Below, in pieces: positions 36,649 to 45,189 of a DNA stretch of 64,000 nucleotides. Under the pieces are notes generated by a model. That model ran no database searches. It saw nothing but the letters and a program-made list of their open reading frames with translations, and was not told the DNA's origin. Within the stretch, counting starts at the first letter, position 1. Each line of letters begins with the position of its first letter. The stretch lies in the NCBI RefSeq assembly GCF_013375035.1, contig NZ_CP056032.1, positions 3,780,001 to 3,844,000 of the forward strand. The letters are read 5' to 3'. The position numbers and the translations under genes were made by a program. Origin of the DNA: Spirosoma sp. KUDC1026 (GTDB lineage Bacteria; Bacteroidota; Bacteroidia; Cytophagales; Spirosomataceae).

Positions 36649-37815
36649 TCAACCGTGAAAAAAATCCTTCATTTTGTCGAAGAAGCCTTTCTCATTTTTA
36701 TTCGGGCGAGGCTGAAAGTTGGGTGAGTTGCGCAGTTTTTCCAGCAATGACCGTTCTTCTGCCGACAGGATTTTTGGCGTCCAGACGTTAACGTGCACGA
36801 GCTGATCACCCCGGCCGTAGCCGTTCAGTTCTTTGATGCCTTTATTTTTCAGGCGCAGGATTTTTCCGCTCTGCGTGCCCGGATCAAGCGTAATACGCGC
36901 TTTCCCGTCGATGGTAGGCACTTCAACGCTGGTACCAATAGCGGCATCAACGAAATTGACGTACAGATCGAACACGACGTTGTTACCGTCACGCTTCAGA
37001 TCAGCATCTTCCTCCTCTTCGATAACGATCAGCAGATCGCCCGCTACGCCACCGCGCGGGGGTACGTTTCCTTTCCCGCCAACCGACAGCTGGATACCTT
37101 CGGCAACACCAGCCGGAATTTTGAGTGGGATAACGTCTTCCTGCAGCACGCGTCCCTCCCCAAAGCAAACGTCGCAGCGATCGGTCACGAGTTTTCCTTC
37201 GCCGTTACAGGTTGGGCAAGTGCTGGTCGATACCATCTGGCCCAGCATCGTATTGACTACTTTGCGGGTCTGGCCGGTACCGTTACAGGTCGAACAGGTT
37301 TGCACGGCCGTACCGTTCTTGGAGCCGTTCCCGCCACAGGTGTTGCACGTAACGTGGCGTTTTACTTTGATCTTTTTCTCGACCCCGTTGGCCACTTCCT
37401 GCAGATTCAGCTTCAGTTTGATCCGCAGGTCGGAACCGCGACGAACGCGCTGCCGCTGACCACCGCCCCCCTGAGCGCCCCGGAAGAAACTGCCAAACGG
37501 CGAATCATCGCCAAAGACGTCGCCAAACTGACTGAAAATATCTTCCATCGATGGGCCACCGGCTCCGTAACCGCCACTGGCAGCTCCCCCAACACCCGCA
37601 TGACCAAACTGGTCGTAACGCGCTTTCTTCTGGGGATCGTTCAGAACATCGTAAGCCTCGGCCGCTTCCTTAAATTTCTCTTCGGCGGTTGGATCATCGG
37701 GGTTTTTATCCGGGTGATATTTGATCGCCATCTTCCGATAAGCCTTCTTCAGATCATCCGGCGATACGTTCTTATCTACCCCCAGTATTTCGTAATAGTC
37801 GCGCTTTGTTGCCAT
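36649..37815 (-). CDS. dnaJ: Chaperone DnaJ
   Basis: A 388-residue Hsp40 co-chaperone that stimulates DnaK ATPase. The J domain (residues 1-70) has HPD in IKYHPDKNPD. A Gly/Phe-rich linker follows (GGAASGGYGAGGPSMEDIF). Four zinc-binding CxxCxGxG repeats are present: CNTCGGNG, CSTCNGTG, CPTCNGEG and CDVCFGEG. The C-terminal substrate-binding domains begin with LKIPAGVAEGIQLSV. It is in one operon with grpE upstream; the 97-base gap is filled by a long inverted tandem repeat. Confidence 0.98.
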   Translation of the reverse strand: MATKRDYYEILGVDKNVSPDDLKKAYRKMAIKYHPDKNPDDPTAEEKFKEAAEAYDVLNDPQKKARYDQFGHAGVGGAASGGYGAGGPSMEDIFSQFGDVFGDDSPFGSFFRGAQGGGGQRQRVRRGSDLRIKLKLNLQEVANGVEKKIKVKRHVTCNTCGGNGSKNGTAVQTCSTCNGTGQTRKVVNTMLGQMVSTSTCPTCNGEGKLVTDRCDVCFGEGRVLQEDVIPLKIPAGVAEGIQLSVGGKGNVPPRGGVAGDLLIVIEEEEDADLKRDGNNVVFDLYVNFVDAAIGTSVEVPTIDGKARITLDPGTQSGKILRLKNKGIKELNGYGRGDQLVHVNVWTPKILSAEERSLLEKLRNSPNFQPRPNKNEKGFFDKMKDFFHG

Positions 37816-37820
37816 ATCTT

Positions 37821-37906
37821 GAATGAGTGAATGAGTGAATGAGCGAATGAGCGAATAGGCTGCCGCAGGCTTTTTTATTCACTCATTCGCTCATTCACTC
37901 ATTCAC
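37821..37906. repeat. Inverted GAATGAGY tandem repeat between grpE and dnaJ
   Basis: The left half is a tandem of an eight-base GAATGAGY-type unit (37821-37856). The right half is its reverse complement (37877-37906). Over 30 bases the arms pair with one mismatch. The loop contains GCTGCCGCAGGC. The same unit occurs at 26464-26492. Confidence 0.85.
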
Positions 37907-37912
37907 CATTGA

Positions 37913-38497
37913 TTAACTTCCTACAATAACTTTTGCAAACCGGATCACTTTGTCGTTGAGGTAGTAGCCTTTTTCGACTTCGTCGATCACTTTGCCTTTC
38001 ATATCCTCGCTGGGTGCCGGGAACTGCGTTACAGATTCATGCAGATCAGCGTTGAACGGTTCGCCCTTCGAGACCATTGGCTTGAGCCCTTTGGTTTCCA
38101 GCGTTTTGAATAATTTGTTGTAAATCAGAGATACGCCTTCTTTCACAGCGGTAACGTCGTCGGTTTTGTCGATCGACTGCATAGCCCGCTCAAAATCGTC
38201 AACAACCGGAATCAGCGCCTGCAACAAGCCTTCGTTGGCGTTGCTGATCAGCTCCAGCTTTTCTTTCGCCGTACGCCGACGGAAGTTCTCGAAGTCGGCA
38301 TACAAACGCAGGTATTTATCTTTCAATTCAGCAAGCTCACGGCTGGTTGCGTCGGAAGTTTTCGTTTCCCCTGCCGCCGTTTCGTCTGCTTCACCCACAA
38401 CCACAGCTTCGTCGGTTGTCAGTTCGTCAGTTGCCAGGTTGTCAGGTTGTTGTGCGGCAGAAGCCGGATTTTCGTCCAGGTTTTCTTTATTTTCCAT
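37913..38497 (-). CDS. grpE: Nucleotide exchange factor GrpE
   Basis: A 194-residue DnaK nucleotide exchange factor. The variable acidic N-terminus is followed by the long helix LKDKYLRLYADFENFRRRTA, the GrpE hallmark, then ALIPVVDDFERAM and the C-terminal beta domain ending VIDEVEKGYYLNDKVIRFAK with VIVG. The ATG at 38497 (MENKENLDE) is preferred; an upstream in-frame start at 38584 would add a tail unlike GrpE. It precedes dnaJ on the minus strand and is divergent from queG. Confidence 0.97.
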   Translation of the reverse strand: MENKENLDENPASAAQQPDNLATDELTTDEAVVVGEADETAAGETKTSDATSRELAELKDKYLRLYADFENFRRRTAKEKLELISNANEGLLQALIPVVDDFERAMQSIDKTDDVTAVKEGVSLIYNKLFKTLETKGLKPMVSKGEPFNADLHESVTQFPAPSEDMKGKVIDEVEKGYYLNDKVIRFAKVIVGS

Positions 38498-38681
38498 TAC
38501 TGAGTCTTTATTTCTCTTCCAGAAATACATAGGCAAAGATGGGCAAAAGGCCGGCCAATTCCCGTTTTTCTGCCAAGTTGACACGAAAAACGTTGACTGA
38601 CAGGGCGCAAAATCTCTTCATTTTTAGCGAATTATTCCGTTTGAAATATGTTATGGCGATACATCCGTTTTATTCCGTTTA

Positions 38682-39626
38682 ATGCACGCAGCCGCCAGCC
38701 GATACACGCAGTTAATCAAAGCCAAAGCTCAGTCGCTGGGGTTCGACTTCTGCGGGGTGGCCAAAGCTGATTTTCTGGACGACGAAGCGCCCCGGCTGGA
38801 GACCTGGCTCAAAAATGGAATGCATGGCCAGATGAACTACATGGCCAATCACTTTGATAAACGGCTCGACCCGAGGCTACTGGTCGATGATGCCAAGTCG
38901 GTGTTGACCGTTCTGCTAAACTACTATCCTGACCAAACGCTGCCTCAGGAGGACGACGATTACAAACTCTCGAAGTACGCGTACGGCGAAGACTATCACT
39001 TTGTTATCAAAGACAAGCTGAAATCATTGCTGGCTTATATCCACGAGGAAATTGGCGAGGTGGGCGGGCGCGCCTTTGTGGACTCGGCGCCGGTAATGGA
39101 CAAGGCGTGGGCGAAGCGGGGCGGTCTGGGCTGGGTCGGAAAACATACCAACCTCATCAACCGGACCATGGGTTCCTTTTTCTTCATCGGTGAACTCATT
39201 CTTGACCTCGAACTCGAACCCGACGGGCCTATAACCGACTACTGCGGTACGTGTACCCGCTGCATAGACGCCTGCCCCACCGACGCTATTGTCGGCCCTT
39301 ACGTTGTTGATGGCAGCAAGTGCATTTCGTATTTCACGATCGAACTGAAAGAAGCCATTCCTGACGACGTTCGTGGGCAATTCGACAACTGGATTTTCGG
39401 CTGTGACATTTGCCAGGACGTCTGCCCCTGGAACCGCTTCGCGCGCCCGAATCAGACTGCTGCTTTTCAGCCTCACCCCGCACTGACGACGTTTTCAAAG
39501 TCCGATTGGGAAGAAATTACCGACGACGTATTTCGGGAGATTTTCCGCCGATCGGCCGTAAAACGTACTAAATTAGAAGGACTTAAGCGAAATATTGCGT
39601 TCAGTCAACCTTTTCCCGCTGCCTAA
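38682..39626 (+). CDS. queG: tRNA epoxyqueuosine(34) reductase
   Basis: A 314-residue cobalamin- and iron-sulfur-dependent enzyme that reduces epoxyqueuosine to queuosine in the tRNA wobble position. The N-terminal part ([37 protein letters not shown]) is QueG-like. Two ferredoxin-type clusters are seen: [17 protein letters not shown], and [26 protein letters not shown] lies between them. The protein is a little shorter than some homologues, as it lacks a C-terminal HEAT extension. It is divergent from grpE. Confidence 0.97.
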   Translation: MHAAASRYTQLIKAKAQSLGFDFCGVAKADFLDDEAPRLETWLKNGMHGQMNYMANHFDKRLDPRLLVDDAKSVLTVLLNYYPDQTLPQEDDDYKLSKYAYGEDYHFVIKDKLKSLLAYIHEEIGEVGGRAFVDSAPVMDKAWAKRGGLGWVGKHTNLINRTMGSFFFIGELILDLELEPDGPITDYCGTCTRCIDACPTDAIVGPYVVDGSKCISYFTIELKEAIPDDVRGQFDNWIFGCDICQDVCPWNRFARPNQTAAFQPHPALTTFSKSDWEEITDDVFREIFRRSAVKRTKLEGLKRNIAFSQPFPAA

Positions 39627-39683
39627 ATAGCCCCCCTCCTCTATTCATCTTACTGCTACCGACTTATTAAATACCTCCTTTAA

Positions 39684-39710
39684 TTCGTTACTTTGTAACG
39701 AAATGGTTAC
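39684..39710. promoter_or_regulatory. Putative operator of the TetR gene at 39743
   Basis: TTCGTTAC-TTT-GTAACGAA (39684-39702) is a perfect inverted repeat with eight-base arms. It is followed at once by GGTTAC (39705-39710), which forms a second palindrome with the right arm (GTAAC-GAAATG-GTTAC). It lies 33-59 bases before the TetR start, the usual place for autorepression. Confidence 0.62.
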
Positions 39711-39742
39711 ATTTTTCACTAACCACCCCTCCACCATCCATT

Positions 39743-40369
39743 ATGCAACGCGACCGGGCGCAAACGGAGAAGCGACTGATTGAGGCAGTTTGGCAAATCA
39801 TTACCGAAAGTGGCTTTGATAAAATTGGTATCAATCGGATTGCCAGTCGATCCGGGATTAATAAAATTCTGATTTATCGTTATTTCGGCGGGCTGGATGG
39901 GCTTTTGCAGGCCTATTATCAGCAGACCCGCTCCACGATTATTCCACCCATTAATCTCGACGATTTTCGGCACCTTTCGCTGGAGCAGTTTTTCGAAAAA
40001 AGCTGTGATTACCTGATCGATATGTACCGGCGATTTCGGCATGATGTGGAAGCACAGGAGTTTCTGAAAGCCGGACTTCTGTCGGCCACTGATACCAATC
40101 CGATACCCAGCGAGCGCGAACAGCAGCTGCGCCAGGTTCTGGATGAGCTATCCGCTATAGTGCAGATTGAAAACGGACGCGCTATTGTCGCTATACTCTC
40201 CAGCGCCCTGGCCGTATTGACGATTAGAGAACAGCAATCACAACCGGTACTGGGTATCGATCTGCACACCGACGAGGGGGTAAAGCAGATCGAAGCGGCA
40301 TTTCGGCTTATTTACCGGGGAATGTATCTCTATACGCAAAACAAGCTTGACAGCCAGGAACGGTCCTAG
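39743..40369 (+). CDS. TetR/AcrR family transcriptional regulator
   Basis: A 208-residue regulator. The helix-turn-helix covers about residues 10-52: RLIEAVWQIITESGFDKIGI, then RIASRSGINKILIYRYFGGL with the recognition-helix pattern. The C-terminal effector domain is all-helical and unrelated to the other TetR protein at 24911. A clear palindromic operator candidate precedes it, so it is likely self-regulated. It is convergent with kynureninase, only eight bases apart, and its targets are unknown. Confidence 0.9.
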   Translation: MQRDRAQTEKRLIEAVWQIITESGFDKIGINRIASRSGINKILIYRYFGGLDGLLQAYYQQTRSTIIPPINLDDFRHLSLEQFFEKSCDYLIDMYRRFRHDVEAQEFLKAGLLSATDTNPIPSEREQQLRQVLDELSAIVQIENGRAIVAILSSALAVLTIREQQSQPVLGIDLHTDEGVKQIEAAFRLIYRGMYLYTQNKLDSQERS

Positions 40370-40377
40370 CACTCCTG

Positions 40378-41649
40378 TCACGTCGTATAGAACTGGCGCA
40401 GCACTTCGCCAACCTGCCAAACGTCCTCGAACGTATTGTACAACGGAGCGGGGGCCAGCCGAATGCAGTCAGGTTCGCGCCAGTCGCCAATGATGCCAGC
40501 TTCGGTCAGGTGCCTGAACAATTCCTTTCCCCGCTTGCGGACCAGTAATGACAGCTGACTGCCGCGTTGGTTTGGGTCGTCGGGCGTCAGCAGCATGACC
40601 TCGTCATAAGGGGCCAGAAGGTATTCCAGATAGCCCGTCAGCTGCTCACTTTTTTGCCGCAGGGCGCTCATGCCAACCTCAGCCGTGATAGCCAACGAAG
40701 CCTGGTGCAGCGCCAGTGCCGGAATGTTTGGCGTACTCAGTTGCCAGCCATCGGCTCCTACAGCCGGTAAAAAACCGGGGGTCATGGCAAACCGCCGATC
40801 TTCCCGGTACCCCCACCAGCCCGCCAGTCGGGGCAGGTTCTGGTTATGATGTTTCTCGTGCACGAAAATTCCTGAAACAGCACCCGGTCCACCATTCAGG
40901 TATTTGTAGGAACACCAGGTTGCAAAATCAACGCCCCATTCGTGTAGGCGGAGCGGAATATTTCCGATGGCGTGGGCCAGATCGAACCCGACCGGGATGC
41001 AGTGACGCGCGGCTGTTTCGGCAATAACCGCCATGTTATAGACCTGACCGGTATAATAATTCAACCCGCTCATCCAGATGACCGCCAGTTCATCGGCGTT
41101 TTCAGCAATGGCGCGCTGAATGTCGGTGGTATGAATCAGAAGATCGTCTGGGCGGGGCGCCACTTCAATTAGTACGTCGGCAGGATCGAGCCCCCGCTGG
41201 CGGACGTGCGTTTCCAGCGCGTACTGATCGGACGGGAAATCGCCTTTAATGGTCAGAATTTTCCGCTTCCGGGCCGCGGGTTGAAAGAATGACGTCAGCA
41301 ATAGGTGAATATTTACCGTCAGCGCATTCATCGGGCAAACTTCAGTTTCGGAAGCGGCTCCTACAATCTGCGCCAGCGCTGGTTTGCACCGCTCGTGGTA
41401 GTTCAGCCAGACCTGCCCGGACGCATCACCCGGCTCGAACCAACCCTCAACCCCCAGGTTCTGCCAGACCGACAGTTCCTTTTCCAGCGCCTGCCGGGCC
41501 ATCTTGGGTTGCAGTCCCAGCGAGTTTCCGCACAGATACGTCAGGTCGACCCCGTCCCGCTGTGGAATGTGGAAAGAATTGCGGGTGTGGCGGAGCGGAT
41601 CCTGCTGGTCGAGTTGCCGCGCAAAGGCGAGCGAGTTTTCGTACATCAT
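40378..41649 (-). CDS. kynU: Kynureninase
   Basis: A 423-residue PLP enzyme that cleaves kynurenine to anthranilate and alanine, or 3-hydroxykynurenine to 3-hydroxyanthranilate, in tryptophan breakdown or NAD synthesis. The N-terminus YLCGNSLGLQPK, NALTVNIHLLLTSFF, GFDLAHAIGNIPL and CSYKYLNGGPGAV with the PLP lysine identify the family; IRLAPAPLYNTFEDVW is the C-terminal end. Start ATGs at 41649 and 41646 are adjacent (MMYENSL); the frame remains open about 90 codons further but that stretch is unlike any kynureninase. No other kynurenine-pathway gene is adjacent. Confidence 0.96.
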   Translation of the reverse strand: MMYENSLAFARQLDQQDPLRHTRNSFHIPQRDGVDLTYLCGNSLGLQPKMARQALEKELSVWQNLGVEGWFEPGDASGQVWLNYHERCKPALAQIVGAASETEVCPMNALTVNIHLLLTSFFQPAARKRKILTIKGDFPSDQYALETHVRQRGLDPADVLIEVAPRPDDLLIHTTDIQRAIAENADELAVIWMSGLNYYTGQVYNMAVIAETAARHCIPVGFDLAHAIGNIPLRLHEWGVDFATWCSYKYLNGGPGAVSGIFVHEKHHNQNLPRLAGWWGYREDRRFAMTPGFLPAVGADGWQLSTPNIPALALHQASLAITAEVGMSALRQKSEQLTGYLEYLLAPYDEVMLLTPDDPNQRGSQLSLLVRKRGKELFRHLTEAGIIGDWREPDCIRLAPAPLYNTFEDVWQVGEVLRQFYTT

Positions 41650-41729
41650 ACAATACAAAACTAGCGGATCTCCCCTTTTCCTGCTTAATCTACTGCTAGC
41701 CGGGCTCGTAAACCGACCATATTCTTTTG

Positions 41730-41762
41730 CTACGGTCCGGCGAGCTACCCGCCGGACCGTAG
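41730..41762. terminator. Hairpin between kynU and the ABM-like gene
   Basis: CTACGGTCCGGCG (41730-41742) and its exact complement (41750-41762) form a 13-base stem with a 7-base loop. On the minus strand it follows the small monooxygenase-like gene and runs into AAAAG, with no T-tract. Confidence 0.65.
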
Positions 41763-41771
41763 TTAGTTCGG

Positions 41772-42068
41772 TTAGGCTACCTGAACAGACACGTCGTAAT
41801 AATCGATGACGGGTGGCCCGGCGAAATACTGCTTCATATTTGATAAAACGTCCTGCAAAAAGCCGTTGCTTTCGGCTTCCGTCCGGGCATCCGGCGATTC
41901 CCAGAGCGTCACCATCAGGCATTTGTTTGTTTCGGCACTTACCAGAAAGCGGCTGTTTAAAAACCCAGTCTGGGATTTAAGGGCGGGGCCAACCGAATCC
42001 CGGAAGTAGTCGGTTGCTTCTGCAATAGCGTCGCCCTGCAGCGGAACTTGAATGATACGTGCGTACAT
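41772..42068 (-). CDS. Small antibiotic-biosynthesis-monooxygenase-like (dimeric alpha-beta barrel) protein
   Basis: A 98-residue protein. MYARIIQVPLQGDAIAEATD, the central LNSRFLVSAETNKCLMVTLW and SPDARTEAESNGFLQDVL fit the ABM/dimeric alpha-beta barrel fold, whose members include small monooxygenases and quinol-modifying enzymes. The start at 42068 is chosen over 42116. No substrate can be proposed; many such proteins have no known activity. It sits upstream of kynU on the same strand but a hairpin separates them. Confidence 0.72.
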   Translation of the reverse strand: MYARIIQVPLQGDAIAEATDYFRDSVGPALKSQTGFLNSRFLVSAETNKCLMVTLWESPDARTEAESNGFLQDVLSNMKQYFAGPPVIDYYDVSVQVA

Positions 42069-42347
42069 ATGGGTAAGAGTATAGTTAGTAAAGCTAAATA
42101 AGCAGTTGACGACCATTCTTTTACCCTCGAAAATCCTGCTGTTACGTACAAGTTTAGCGAAAGGTACTTATTCACGTTCGCCACCAGAAACAACGTAATG
42201 CTTGAGCCATTTCCCACCATTAATTGAATATATACCTAAATAACACCATTTACCAATACTTATTTGCTATTTTTTTATTTACTTAGAATAATAATTTAAT
42301 ATTACAATCTAGTACAAGTGTAACTTCCAGCTATTTCCTCTTTTCGC

Positions 42348-43601
42348 ATGATCAATTCGCTTCAACTAACTGTCTTGGCCAGCCTGGTTTCTGCTGCCAG
42401 CTTTGCCCAGACATCTGAAGACCCGGCGCTGGTTCAGAAAGCAAAGAAAATTCACGAACGCGCCTTTACGGTCGACACTCACGCCGATACACCCATGCTG
42501 CTCACGCGGAACGGCTTTGACATAACAAAAGAGAATGATCCTAAAACCAGCAAAGTTGACTTCCCGCGGATGCGCAGAGGTGGTCTGGACGGCATCTTCT
42601 GGGCTGTTTATCTGGGGCAGGGTCCCCGTACTGACGAAGGACACGAGCAGGCGGTAAAGAAAGCGTATAGCATTTTCGACAACATCGCCCAGGTGCTGAC
42701 GAAGAGTCCAGAACAGGCTGAACTGGCAACTACGCCCGACGATGCACTCCGTATCGGAAAGACGGGCAAACGGGTCGTTTTTATTGGCGTCGAAAATGGC
42801 TATACCATTGGGCACGACCTGACCAATCTGCAGAAATTTTACGACAGGGGCGCTCGTTACATGACCCTTTGCCACTCGGCGAACAACGACATCTGCGACT
42901 CATCGACCGACCCAAAAGGAGCTGAATACCAGGGGCTAAGTCCCCTGGGTGAACAGGTGGTAACTGAAATGAACCGACTAGGGATGATGATCGACGTATC
43001 GCACGTATCGGATTCAACTTTTTATGATGTTGTCCGGCTTTCAAAAGTGCCGGTCATCGCGTCGCATTCGGGAGCCAAAGCCATCTGCGATCATCCCCGC
43101 AACCTGACCGACGATATGCTGAAGACGCTGGCCAGAAATGGGGGCGTCATCCAACTGAACCTGCTGAGTGATTACGTAAAAACGATCAAACCCTCGGCGG
43201 AGCGCGAACAGGCACTAGCCGATTTCCTGAAGAAATATGGACTTGAAAATCGCCGGGCGATGAGCACGCTGAAATCCGAAGATCAGCAGAAAGCCCGGGC
43301 CGATTTCATGGAGATCAACCAGAAATACCCTGTTCAGCTAGCTAACGTAAAAGATGCCGTTGACCATATTGATCACATTGTCAAGCTGATTGGTATTGAT
43401 TACGTGGGCATCGGCGCTGATTTTGATGGGGGTGGTGCCCTGGCCAACCTGATGGACGTGAGCCAATACGAAAACCTGACGGTTGAGCTGGTAAAGCGGG
43501 GTTATTCGAAGAAAGACATCGAGAAGATTTGGAGCGGCAACTTCTTCCGGGTTATGCGCACCGTTGATAAAGGGAAGACCAAAGTACTCGCGCAGAAGTA
43601 A
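42348..43601 (+). CDS. Secreted M19 (renal dipeptidase-type) dipeptidase
   Basis: A 417-residue exported metallopeptidase. A signal peptide (LTVLASLVSAASFAQ) precedes the M19 amidohydrolase fold. Metal-binding and active-site segments are FTVDTHADTPML, VVFIGVENGYTIGHDL, RYMTLCHSANNDICDS, MMIDVSHVSDSTF, PVIASHSGAKAICDHPRNLTD, and YVGIGADFDGGG near the C-terminus. Family members hydrolyse dipeptides, including those with a C-terminal D-residue. It probably acts on dipeptides in the periplasm. The gene is single, with an AT-rich 279-base upstream gap and its own terminator. Confidence 0.95.
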   Translation: MINSLQLTVLASLVSAASFAQTSEDPALVQKAKKIHERAFTVDTHADTPMLLTRNGFDITKENDPKTSKVDFPRMRRGGLDGIFWAVYLGQGPRTDEGHEQAVKKAYSIFDNIAQVLTKSPEQAELATTPDDALRIGKTGKRVVFIGVENGYTIGHDLTNLQKFYDRGARYMTLCHSANNDICDSSTDPKGAEYQGLSPLGEQVVTEMNRLGMMIDVSHVSDSTFYDVVRLSKVPVIASHSGAKAICDHPRNLTDDMLKTLARNGGVIQLNLLSDYVKTIKPSAEREQALADFLKKYGLENRRAMSTLKSEDQQKARADFMEINQKYPVQLANVKDAVDHIDHIVKLIGIDYVGIGADFDGGGALANLMDVSQYENLTVELVKRGYSKKDIEKIWSGNFFRVMRTVDKGKTKVLAQK

Positions 43602-43630
43602 TTCCGTCCTTATTCTTTTTTGATAAGTTT

Positions 43631-43670
43631 ATAATCCCAGTTCGTTGATAGATGAACCGGGATTATTTTT
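43631..43670 (+). terminator. Terminator after the M19 dipeptidase gene
   Basis: ATAATCCCAGTTC (43631-43643) pairs with GAACCGGGATTAT (43654-43666), with one mismatch, and is followed by TTTT. Confidence 0.8.
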
Positions 43671-43694
43671 GCGCGCATCTCTTTACTGATACGT

Positions 43695-44094
43695 ATGAAA
43701 ATCTCCAGCCCAGTAATTGCTTTCCTGTTTTGCCTGATCGTTCTGACGGCCTGCCAGGAACGTGAAATTAGCCGGTCTACCACGCAGGAAATCGTCATAA
43801 ACGACTTCGCCCGACCAGCCACGTTCATGCTGTCCCCTGGCCGGCCGTCATTCACCAGTAGATTGTCGATACGTATCGATGGTACTATCAGCGAGGACGG
43901 ACGTCAACCTGACCATCTTCCGATTTGATGCGTCGGGCAAACCCATTCCGTTGCAGAGCATTGATTTGGAGACGGGTACGTATGCAGGGCGCGGCTTCCA
44001 GTTCGATCACTATCAGTCCGAGGATTTAAGCCTGACTGTTACGCCCTCTAAAAGCACGACGGGCAACCTGACCATCTTCTGGGAGTTATACTAA
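43695..44094 (+). pseudogene. Hypothetical lipoprotein gene, frameshifted by a GGAC duplication
   Basis: The first frame (43695-43928) encodes a lipoprotein start, VIAFLFCLIVLTACQER, with its lipobox cysteine, and reads to RIDGTISED. It then leaves the sensible frame. A second frame (to 44094) continues DVNLTIFRFDASGKPIPLQS and ends at TIFWELY. The break falls on a tandem GGAC-GGAC at 43895-43902; removing one copy joins SED directly to VNLTIF in a single protein of about 131 residues. The family is unknown. It could be a real pseudogene, a slippage-switched gene or an assembly error. Its stop overlaps the next gene's ATG. Confidence 0.68.
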
Positions 44095-44713
44095 TGCATA
44101 CCACCATAAAAAAACTCTATATCATCACCGTGCTCGGTTTCCTGTTCAATACGCTGGCACTGGCCCAACCGCCAGCTCCCAAAAATTCGATTCAGGCCGG
44201 TGTCGATTACATGAGCCTTGATTTTCCTGACGATCTGGGGTATCGCTATGCCCTTCGCTACGCCCGGCATCTGGCCAATGATCGCCTTGTTCTGGCGGCC
44301 ACGGCTGGGTACCTCCTGACCGATAACCGCAGCACCAGTCCTGACGACATTACGGCAGCTGGCAACAAACGGCAGCGTCTGACCGGCGACCTGACCATTC
44401 TGTTTGATTTTCTCAAAAGCAGCCGGCATGCTTTACGCGCTGGGGGTGGCCTGTCAGGATGGGCACGCCAGGACGATATCATTATAGCCCGCAGTCGGTC
44501 GTCCTTTTCCAACAGCGAAGCCACTGACGTGCTTATATCGGCATCGGTTCAACGGGAAAACGTTACAGCCCTGAACGTCGGCTGGCACGCAACCGCCGAG
44601 TACGAATACCTTTTACCAATCGAATTACGGCCAGCGGTCGATTCATGGTGGCCAATTTAGACATGGCTGGCATCAGCTCAGTGGCTGGTCTAACCGTTGG
44701 GTATCGCTTTTAG
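44094..44713 (+). pseudogene. Outer-membrane beta-barrel protein gene, frameshifted near its 3' end
   Basis: A signal peptide (ITVLGFLFNTLALAQ) is followed by beta-strand-like sequence (IQAGVDYMSLDFPDDLGYRY, NVGWHATAEYEYLLPIELRP). In the written frame it ends abruptly at AVDSWWPI at 44660. Adding one T at about 44641-44644 turns the end into AVDFMVANLDMAGISSVAGL, then TVGYRF at 44713, an ideal barrel C-terminus with a terminal phenylalanine. So one base appears to be missing. The gene is translationally coupled (TAATG) to the preceding lipoprotein gene, which is also frameshifted. Confidence 0.68.
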
Positions 44714-44731
44714 AAACTGATCAGCATCAGC

Positions 44732-44765
44732 AAAAACGGCCTCCAGAATTCTGGAGGCCGTTTTT
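44732..44765. terminator. Bidirectional terminator
   Basis: A 34-base perfect palindrome with 17-base arms (AAAAACGGCCTCCAGAA and complement) has A and T runs on both sides. It separates the convergent barrel gene and HMA gene. That it lies 19 bases after 44713 supports the frameshift-corrected stop. Confidence 0.9.
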
Positions 44766-44784
44766 GTTGTATTTTATGGTTAGC

Positions 44785-45147
44785 TTACTGATTGTCCATG
44801 CCGCCTTTTTTGCAGCAGCTTGGCAGTTTTTCGTAACCAGCCGCATCGGCCATTACTTCTTCAGCATCATAGCCGGTTTTGCTGATATTGGATTTCAATT
44901 TCGTTACGTCCGTTTTACCCGGATTATATTTGATCGTTACTACCTTCGACTTCACGTCTAGGTTGGCTTCTTTCACGCCTTTCTCGAACGCCAGATTCCG
45001 TTCGATCCGGGCTTTGCACATACCGCAAACGGCCGATGTTTTTATCTTGACTTCCTTTTCCTTATCATCGCCAACCGATCTGGCAGTAGCGGCATAGCTC
45101 GTTAGTGTCAACGCCGTCAGCGCTGTTAAAAGAAGGTTACGTAACAT
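44785..45147 (-). CDS. Periplasmic heavy-metal-associated (HMA) domain protein
   Basis: A 120-residue exported protein. A signal peptide (LLLTALTALTLTSYAATA) precedes one ferredoxin-like HMA domain: VKIKTSAVCGMCKARIERNL carries the CxxC metal site, and VTIKYNPGKTDVTKLKSNIS completes the fold. A C-terminal SCCKKGGMDNQ adds a vicinal cysteine pair and a His-poor tail. Such proteins bind Cu(I) or other soft metals in the periplasm. It lies downstream of the His/Met-rich outer-membrane protein gene on the same strand. Confidence 0.88.
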   Translation of the reverse strand: MLRNLLLTALTALTLTSYAATARSVGDDKEKEVKIKTSAVCGMCKARIERNLAFEKGVKEANLDVKSKVVTIKYNPGKTDVTKLKSNISKTGYDAEEVMADAAGYEKLPSCCKKGGMDNQ

Positions 45148-45189
45148 GGTTTACAGGTGTTTATGTGAATTGATAACGTAAATTATACC

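Noticed and set aside
36793-37830. 345-codon + strand frame opposite dnaJ
   Set aside because: DnaJ is certain on the other strand, and the antisense product has no domain, signal peptide or plausible start context.
37821-37906. CRISPR-like array because of short regular repeats
   Set aside because: Units are directly adjacent with no unique spacers and form an inverted repeat; no cas genes are present.
41650-41922. N-terminal extension of kynureninase by about 90 codons
   Set aside because: The extension is Arg-rich, overlaps the terminator hairpin and the neighbouring gene, and is unlike any kynureninase.
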